From positions 1-41,827 of the forward strand of contig JAHDDR010000011.1 of the NCBI GenBank assembly GCA_020629255.1: 41,827 bases of DNA, given 5' to 3'. This DNA is from Saprospiraceae bacterium (GTDB taxonomy: Bacteria > Bacteroidota > Bacteroidia > Chitinophagales > Saprospiraceae). Position numbers and translations under genes: made by a program. The notes under the pieces were generated by a model. The model was not told the DNA's origin, ran no database searches, and saw only the letters and a list, made by a program, of their open reading frames with translations. Below are positions 35,796 to 41,827 of the stretch, piece after piece (position 1 is the stretch's first letter; every line of letters starts with the position of its first letter).

Positions 35796-37307
35796 ATGAA
35801 ACATCAGTTGACAAAGTTGATTATTAGCCTTTCAAAAGAAGAAATTCGGAACTTTAAACTGTACAGTTCTCGATTTCGATACAAAGGAGAGGATAAAAAG
35901 ATGATTCGTCTTTTTGATTATATCAAAAGTGGGCAATATGATGAATATGATTTGACCTTAACAGAATTGCTTTTTTCAAATGCATCAAAGAATGCTTACT
36001 ATCAACTAAAAAATCGACTGATTAAAGAAATTGAAGAATCCTTATTGCTACTTCATAAACCCCAAAATGAAGAATATTCGATTTACAAGTTGCTACAATT
36101 GGTCAATGTCTTTTCTAGCAAAGCAGAGTATGATAAATCATTGTTCTACTTACAAAAAGCAGAGAAATTAGCAAATAAAACCAACAATACCCTCGTCCTT
36201 AATGTGATATATGACAAATGGATGGATGACATCGGTTCCATGATGTCTGAAACGGAAATTCAGGGTTTTGAAATGAAATCTTTGGGTAATTTAGAAAATT
36301 CCCTAACCGAATTTAAATATAAAGTTTTGGTTTCTTCATTGAGAACCAAATTATCAAAAGCAAATTTTTCCTCAAAATCTACGCAGACTATTGCTGAAAT
36401 ATTGGATGAAACCATTCGGACATTAAAAATCGAAAACAAAGCCCTTTCATCTACTAAACTTAGGCTTAGACTTAATGAATCAATTCGAAACGTACTTTTA
36501 ATTCGGAAACAATATAAAGAATTAAGTGAGTATCTCATCGAAGACTTTTCTAGGTTTGAAAACGAATCAATATTTGAATCCCAAATCGAAGAAAAAATAA
36601 AACAACTAACTTGGATCATCAATGTCCTGCTTCGATTAAAAAGAGTTGCTGAAATGAACATCTATATTTCTCAACTTGAGAAGGTATTGGATGCTCCCGA
36701 AAATTCTAGATTGTCCGAACGGTATAAATGGCTATTCGCACAATGCAAGTTGATTTCCTTTACCTACAATAATCAATTGGGCAATGCGATAGAATTACTC
36801 GAATCTCTTGTTCCTGAAAAAGATAAAGTTCCTCATTTTCCGATTTTTGTTAATCTGAACTTGGCCGTTCTGCATTATTACAATAAAAATATAGAAATCT
36901 CCCTAGATTATCTGGCAAAGATTATTTTAGATGATTCTTTCGGGAAAATTTCAACCCCTCTTCAGCTTACGGTACTGATTGTCGAACTGGTACTTAGGGT
37001 GGAAAACGGGGATCATTTTTATGCAAAAAACAAATATGGAAGCCTGAGACGGAAATATCGGAACCACCTCACCAACAAAGATTATAAACGAGACAAGGAT
37101 TTTTTAGACCTGTTAAGAGACCTTATCAAAGACAAGCAAAAGGAAAGGGTGAATCCAGTCCTTTTGCAAAAAATTAAAGGATTCATAGAAGCTTCCCCTC
37201 CCTTCGAACCGGGTTCTAATGAAGTAATTTGCTATCATTTATGGCTAGAAGCCCATATGCGAAAAATAACATATTTTGAGAGGGTTTTGCAGGAAATTAA
37301 ATGTTAA
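35796..37307 (+). CDS. Uncharacterised helical (TPR-like) cytoplasmic protein, 503 aa
   Basis: Long ORF, alpha-helical character (KAEYDKSLFYLQKAEKLANKTNNTLVLNVIYDKW), no signal peptide. Family not recognised. Confidence 0.85.
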   Translation: MKHQLTKLIISLSKEEIRNFKLYSSRFRYKGEDKKMIRLFDYIKSGQYDEYDLTLTELLFSNASKNAYYQLKNRLIKEIEESLLLLHKPQNEEYSIYKLLQLVNVFSSKAEYDKSLFYLQKAEKLANKTNNTLVLNVIYDKWMDDIGSMMSETEIQGFEMKSLGNLENSLTEFKYKVLVSSLRTKLSKANFSSKSTQTIAEILDETIRTLKIENKALSSTKLRLRLNESIRNVLLIRKQYKELSEYLIEDFSRFENESIFESQIEEKIKQLTWIINVLLRLKRVAEMNIYISQLEKVLDAPENSRLSERYKWLFAQCKLISFTYNNQLGNAIELLESLVPEKDKVPHFPIFVNLNLAVLHYYNKNIEISLDYLAKIILDDSFGKISTPLQLTVLIVELVLRVENGDHFYAKNKYGSLRRKYRNHLTNKDYKRDKDFLDLLRDLIKDKQKERVNPVLLQKIKGFIEASPPFEPGSNEVICYHLWLEAHMRKITYFERVLQEIKC

Positions 37308-37512
37308 AAAGATCCCATTCTCCTTGAAAATACTGCTGAAATCACCAGAAACGCAGCTTTTGTAATAATATTGATATTCTTTCCTCTTTTCATTCTAATT
37401 TTCAACATAAAAAAAGTATATTGAGTAGTTTAATAGGGGTGTCCCAAGAAATTTTGGAATACTTTGATTAACTCACACTTTTTTATTAGGCGTAATTAAA
37501 ACTTAAATCACC

Positions 37513-37959
37513 ATGCACCTTCTTAAAATATACCTTGTTGTTATTGGGCTTATCATGTCCTTTTCTTCACCACTTATGGCTCAATCATCTCAAGAGCCTA
37601 AAAAGCAAAAACCACCTCAACAGGAATTCAAATACAAAAAATCCTTCAAGACAGTTAAAATTCTTGAAGACGGTGCCGATTCCAATATAAAGGAAGAAGT
37701 AAAAACAAACACATCCATAAAAGCACATAATAAATCAATAACATATAAACCCACAACAGCCTCTAGGAAATTTGGTAAACAAACCAAAATGGAAGCAAGA
37801 CCAAACCCACCAAGAAAAGCCAAAACCAAACAAGAGATGATCCTACAAATAGAGGCAGATATCCAAAAGGTTGTAAGGTCAAATCACCCCAAAAAAGCCG
37901 AAATGGTAGAAAAACTACGGAAAGAATTAGAAGATGTCAAACGGCATGTTGAAAAATAG
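37513..37959 (+). CDS. Small secreted Lys-rich protein (148 aa)
   Basis: Signal peptide MHLLKIYLVVIGLIMSFSSPLMAQ; basic linker, C-terminal helix KAEMVEKLRKELEDVKRHVEK. Confidence 0.7.
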   Translation: MHLLKIYLVVIGLIMSFSSPLMAQSSQEPKKQKPPQQEFKYKKSFKTVKILEDGADSNIKEEVKTNTSIKAHNKSITYKPTTASRKFGKQTKMEARPNPPRKAKTKQEMILQIEADIQKVVRSNHPKKAEMVEKLRKELEDVKRHVEK

Positions 37960-38068
37960 ATTTGTATCATTCACTTTTCAATTTACCTAAAAGAATAACA
38001 CAACCCAACCCAAACACATTTAAAAATAAACCAAAACGCTTAGATATCAGGTTTAAATATACTGACGA

Positions 38069-41000
38069 ATGGAAAAACAAAATAAATCACTTAATAAGAT
38101 GCTACACAAAGCCTGTGCTGTTTTACTCACAATATCCATTACAGCTTTTTCATTAAACGCTCAAAACGATTCCTGTTCTGCTCCAGATCCTTTCTGTACA
38201 GATTATGGGGCAGCTTTCTCAGCCAACTTTGATCCAGATGATCCTGGACCAGGAAACGGCCCTCAGGCTTCAGACATTGACCCCGGCAATAACTACGGTT
38301 GTTTGGGGGCAACAGGAAACCCCGCTTGGTTCTACTTTGAAATATCAACCCCAGGTGCATTGGATATCGAGCTGACCAATACCTCAGATATTGATATCGA
38401 TTTTGCCCTATGGGGCCCCTTCCCCGATTTGGCAACAGCACTAGGTAGTTGTGGATCTTTGGGAGCACCAGAAGATTGTAGTTTTTCTACAGCTTCCGTA
38501 GAACAAGTTGATATTCCAGTCTCTTCTACAGGTGAAGTCTATCTTTTATTGATAACCAACTATGCCAATACTTTTACAGATATTGAAGCAGCTCAAATCA
38601 ATGGTATGGGAGATACCAATTGTGATATCCTGCCAGAATGTTTAGCCGATGCAGGAACAGTAACGACGAACACAGACGGTACAGGTTCAGGAACCAATGA
38701 AATCACAGTTTGTATTGGTGAAAGTTTGAGTATTACTTCTAATGATGACTACATACTCCCTCCAAGTTTTCCGGGAGAGGTTTCTGAGTTGATGTATGCT
38801 ATCTATAATTGTGAACCACCAGCAGATCCCGACCCTTTAGCAGATGCTGCTTGTTGGTCGGGAATATTATGGACAGGTGAAGATTTCGAAGTAGGAGACC
38901 CAGGATCCATCAATAGTAATACTACAGGGGGGATTCCTTTGGTGCTTACCAATGCAGGAATTACAGGAACAGGAGGAACAACCGTATGGTACGTCCCTGT
39001 GACAGTGGATGATAGTGATAACAGTGGTATTCCGGGTAATAATGGAAACGGAAATGGAAATACAGATGGAAATGGAGTCATAGCCATCGACCAAATTGGA
39101 GATGGTTGTTATGCTACTGGCACACCAGTACAAATCAATTATATACAAAATGTCACACCTTCTTTCGAAACCGACTGCCAAGACCCCTTAGCAGGAACAG
39201 GAGCTGTTATTGTAACATTGGAAGGAGGAGGTCCGGCTCTAGATCCAACAACCGATTATACCGTAACAAATACAGGACCTGGAACAGTATCCCCAACAAC
39301 AGTTTCTGCAGGAGGAACAACCACGGTATCGGGCTTGACAGATGGGGATATTGTGACATTAACCATTACCGATGATTTTGGTTGTTCATACATATTAGAC
39401 CCATTTGAATTCAGCTGTACCAATGATGCCTGTCTAATTGATTCTGAAATCTTCATTTCTCCACCAGCATCAGATTTTCCGAACGACCAATATCCCCCAG
39501 GGACAGTAGTAACCTTCTGTTTCGACATCAATAAATACAGACAAACAAACTTAAACTTCTTGCAAGCAGTCGTCCCAAATTATGATCCAACAGGCTGGGC
39601 CGCTGGTTCATTTGTGCCAGGAGCACCTCCTCCAACAGCTTCTCCAATAGAATTAGCATTAGGTTCTGAATGGATTTGGGAAGCAGGACCAACGATGACC
39701 TATAATAATATACCCGGAGCTACACTTCCTCCAGGAGAAGATATAACCTACAATGCAGATGGAGCTTGGATATTTCATAGTAATTTCTTTGATCCGGGGC
39801 CAGCAAGTGGCAATAACCCAGAGTTATATTTTGGAGATGGTTGTGTACCCCTAACAACATATATTAATACAGGAGTAACTCAGAATTATTGTAATAATAC
39901 AGGTGGAAATTGGATTGCGGGGCAAGGTTGCGAATATTCTTCTTTTAATTCTTTAACAGATGAAGCCACTTGTAATACATTAGGTGGACTTTGGGTGCCA
40001 GGTTATGGTTGTACGTTCTATTCTCATTATGAAAATGATGGGATAACAGAAACCATTTGTAATAATGCGGGTGGAGTATGGATCGATCCTGGAGGTAACA
40101 ACAATGACCGTTGTAATTTCCTGCCAGGGCAACCTTGTTTTTATGACCAATCCGTAGATGGAGCAGGTTATCAATGGACTTTCTGTTTCTCATTAACAAC
40201 AGAAGCTTGTGATCCTACGCAAGCAGTAAACCCAGATTTGGGGGCTGTTTCATTCACTACCTATGCAGATGGTGAAGTTGGAGGTTGGGATGAACCCGGC
40301 TGTAGGGATGATTTACCCGTAACCCAAGACGTGGATTATGTGTGTTGTATTCCTCCTCCAAATGTGACAACTCCCATAGAGTTTTGTGAAAATGAAACCA
40401 TTACTTTAACAGCAGTAATAGATAATACAATTCCTCCTCCTCCTACACCTACATGTGATTATGAACTGGACATCAGAGATTCCTTTGGGGACGGATGGGA
40501 TGGCGCTACAATAGAAGTTGTTGTTGGAGGTGTTTCAGCAGGAGTCTTTTCTCCAGGGGGATATGGAGCTATGGAAATAATAACGGTAGAAGATGGCCAA
40601 AGCATAGAATTAATTTATACGGCAGGATCATTTGAAGCAGAACATTCTTATGAATTTTTAGATTCGGATGGAAATGTAATTTTTGCAGATGGACCATCAC
40701 CATCAACAGGTTCTGTTTTTACAACCACAGCTTCCTGTCCAGTTGCAGCTCCTTTAGCCACCAATTATGAAATAAATTGGTATGCAGACGAGAATGGATT
40801 ACCTATTCTCGAAGGTTCAAATACACTTGATTTAAGCGGAATTGCTCCAGGAACCTATACCTATTATGCAGAACAAGACAATAACGGTTGCCTAAGTGAA
40901 AAGGAACCGGTGGATGTGACAATACACCCACTTCCAAATGCGGTTTTTGATCCAATTAATCAGGTAATTTGCTTAGGAGAAACAATAACGCTAAATGTTA

Positions 41001-41827
41001 CAGTAACAGATGGTACGATTGCGGGTTGGACAGGTGAAGGAACTTCAGGAACAAGCCCAACTCAAGTAGTGACTCCTACATCGAGCCAAACTTATACAGT
41101 GACACTTAATAGTATACATGGCTGCGATCCAGTTACAATTCCGTTACCTATAACTGTTGTACCTATCCCTGACATAAGTACTCCTACAGATCCACTTACC
41201 TGTGTTTGTACACCTTTTGATTTAACTACAATAACAATAAATGATACCAACACTTGGGATCCCGCTGATACAACAATAACATATCATTCAGCTTCTCCCG
41301 CAGATGATACAAACGAATTGCCTTCCCCAATTGTAAGTCCGGTAACCCCAACTACATATTATATAATGTCAGACCACAATGGCTGTACGGATGAACTTTC
41401 AGTTACAATAGAACCAGATTTGACAACTGCAATTATAGCTCCAGATGACTTAAGTCTAACGGGATGCCCTGTAGGAACAACAGTGACTGCTGCTAATGCA
41501 GGTTTTGCATATTCTGAATCAACTGTAACCCTTACAGCGGCACAAGTCACAGCTTATTTGGGCTTAACAGGAACATCTATTACAGAAGACTGTACTTATA
41601 ATATTGAGTATTCAGATTCTTCAACAGGAACATGTACATTAACGGTTACAAGAACATTCACAATCGAAGACGGATGTGGTAATACTGATACTGATACTCA
41701 AACAATAACAATAACAGATAATACACCTCCAACAATAGACGGGACGGTGCCGGGTGCTACGAGCATAGAATGTGGTAGTGGGCTGCCTACCTTGTCAGCT
41801 TTGTCGGCCTCCGATGTATGCGACGCT
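38069..41827 (+). CDS. 5' portion of a giant secreted adhesin-like protein (runs off the right edge)
   Basis: ATG at 38069: MEKQNKSLNKMLHKACAVLLTISITAFSLNAQNDSCSAPDPFCTDYGAAFSANFDPDDPGPGNGPQAS... The frame was checked at several points and reaches the last base in frame (3759 nt = 1253 codons). Not in the ORF track. Contains YELDIRDSFGDGWDGATIEV and, at the end, ITITDNTPPTIDGTVPGATSIECGSGLPTLSALSASDVCDA. Confidence 0.88.
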   Translation, partial: MEKQNKSLNKMLHKACAVLLTISITAFSLNAQNDSCSAPDPFCTDYGAAFSANFDPDDPGPGNGPQASDIDPGNNYGCLGATGNPAWFYFEISTPGALDIELTNTSDIDIDFALWGPFPDLATALGSCGSLGAPEDCSFSTASVEQVDIPVSSTGEVYLLLITNYANTFTDIEAAQINGMGDTNCDILPECLADAGTVTTNTDGTGSGTNEITVCIGESLSITSNDDYILPPSFPGEVSELMYAIYNCEPPADPDPLADAACWSGILWTGEDFEVGDPGSINSNTTGGIPLVLTNAGITGTGGTTVWYVPVTVDDSDNSGIPGNNGNGNGNTDGNGVIAIDQIGDGCYATGTPVQINYIQNVTPSFETDCQDPLAGTGAVIVTLEGGGPALDPTTDYTVTNTGPGTVSPTTVSAGGTTTVSGLTDGDIVTLTITDDFGCSYILDPFEFSCTNDACLIDSEIFISPPASDFPNDQYPPGTVVTFCFDINKYRQTNLNFLQAVVPNYDPTGWAAGSFVPGAPPPTASPIELALGSEWIWEAGPTMTYNNIPGATLPPGEDITYNADGAWIFHSNFFDPGPASGNNPELYFGDGCVPLTTYINTGVTQNYCNNTGGNWIAGQGCEYSSFNSLTDEATCNTLGGLWVPGYGCTFYSHYENDGITETICNNAGGVWIDPGGNNNDRCNFLPGQPCFYDQSVDGAGYQWTFCFSLTTEACDPTQAVNPDLGAVSFTTYADGEVGGWDEPGCRDDLPVTQDVDYVCCIPPPNVTTPIEFCENETITLTAVIDNTIPPPPTPTCDYELDIRDSFGDGWDGATIEVVVGGVSAGVFSPGGYGAMEIITVEDGQSIELIYTAGSFEAEHSYEFLDSDGNVIFADGPSPSTGSVFTTTASCPVAAPLATNYEINWYADENGLPILEGSNTLDLSGIAPGTYTYYAEQDNNGCLSEKEPVDVTIHPLPNAVFDPINQVICLGETITLNVTVTDGTIAGWTGEGTSGTSPTQVVTPTSSQTYTVTLNSIHGCDPVTIPLPITVVPIPDISTPTDPLTCVCTPFDLTTITINDTNTWDPADTTITYHSASPADDTNELPSPIVSPVTPTTYYIMSDHNGCTDELSVTIEPDLTTAIIAPDDLSLTGCPVGTTVTAANAGFAYSESTVTLTAAQVTAYLGLTGTSITEDCTYNIEYSDSSTGTCTLTVTRTFTIEDGCGNTDTDTQTITITDNTPPTIDGTVPGATSIECGSGLPTLSALSASDVCDA

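Noticed and set aside
6529-37445. ataggggtgtc shared by about 6529 and about 37430, both upstream of secreted-protein genes
   Set aside because: An 11-mer match is expected many times by chance within 42 kb.
37962-38156. 64-aa ORF before the giant adhesin
   Set aside because: Overlaps the signal peptide region of the giant ORF in another frame and has no recognisable features.
39106-39375. Alternative-frame ORFs inside the giant adhesin (also 38139, 38803, 38867, 39256, 39945 and 41359)
   Set aside because: All lie within the continuous 1253-codon frame and carry low-complexity or implausible translations.
1-41827. tRNA, rRNA or known riboswitch genes
   Set aside because: No cloverleaf, rRNA core or recognisable riboswitch motif was noticed by eye; a tRNAscan/Infernal run would be needed to exclude them properly.

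Overview
The window looks like a Bacteroidota chromosome segment (AT-rich, TAnnTTTG-type promoter motifs, type IX secretion C-terminal tails, gld genes). From left to right it contains: a truncated minus-strand secreted L-domain-like gene; a LytS/LytR-type two-component system; three very large tandem DUF285 (BspA/PARCEL-type 25-aa repeat) + beta-helix + T9SS-tail surface proteins; minus-strand DUF3089 and DUF547 lipoproteins; a gldA / unknown / gldF / gldG cluster; a truncated IS982-like element with gene wreckage on both sides; a membrane peroxiredoxin-like protein; a repeat-bearing secreted protein; a T9SS endonuclease I; an ABC-F ATPase; a PDZ/retropepsin-like protease; an ExbB/ExbD/TonB-like trio; folC; a T9SS protein; a 503-aa helical protein; a small secreted protein; and the 5' part of a giant extracellular protein that runs off the right edge. 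The best candidates for a second look are (1) an apparently perfect ~1.5 kb identity tract inside two otherwise diverged DUF285 paralogs, which suggests gene conversion and gives substrate for chimera formation, (2) the DUF285 repeat arrays next to a LytTR regulator, (3) the IS982 scar with a beheaded, frameshifted lipoprotein gene and an orphan transmembrane tail, (4) a (TCA)5(TCT)14 microsatellite inside a TonB-like gene, and (5) an unknown secreted protein lodged between gldA and gldF. All calls come from reading sequence and translated motifs; no database search was run.
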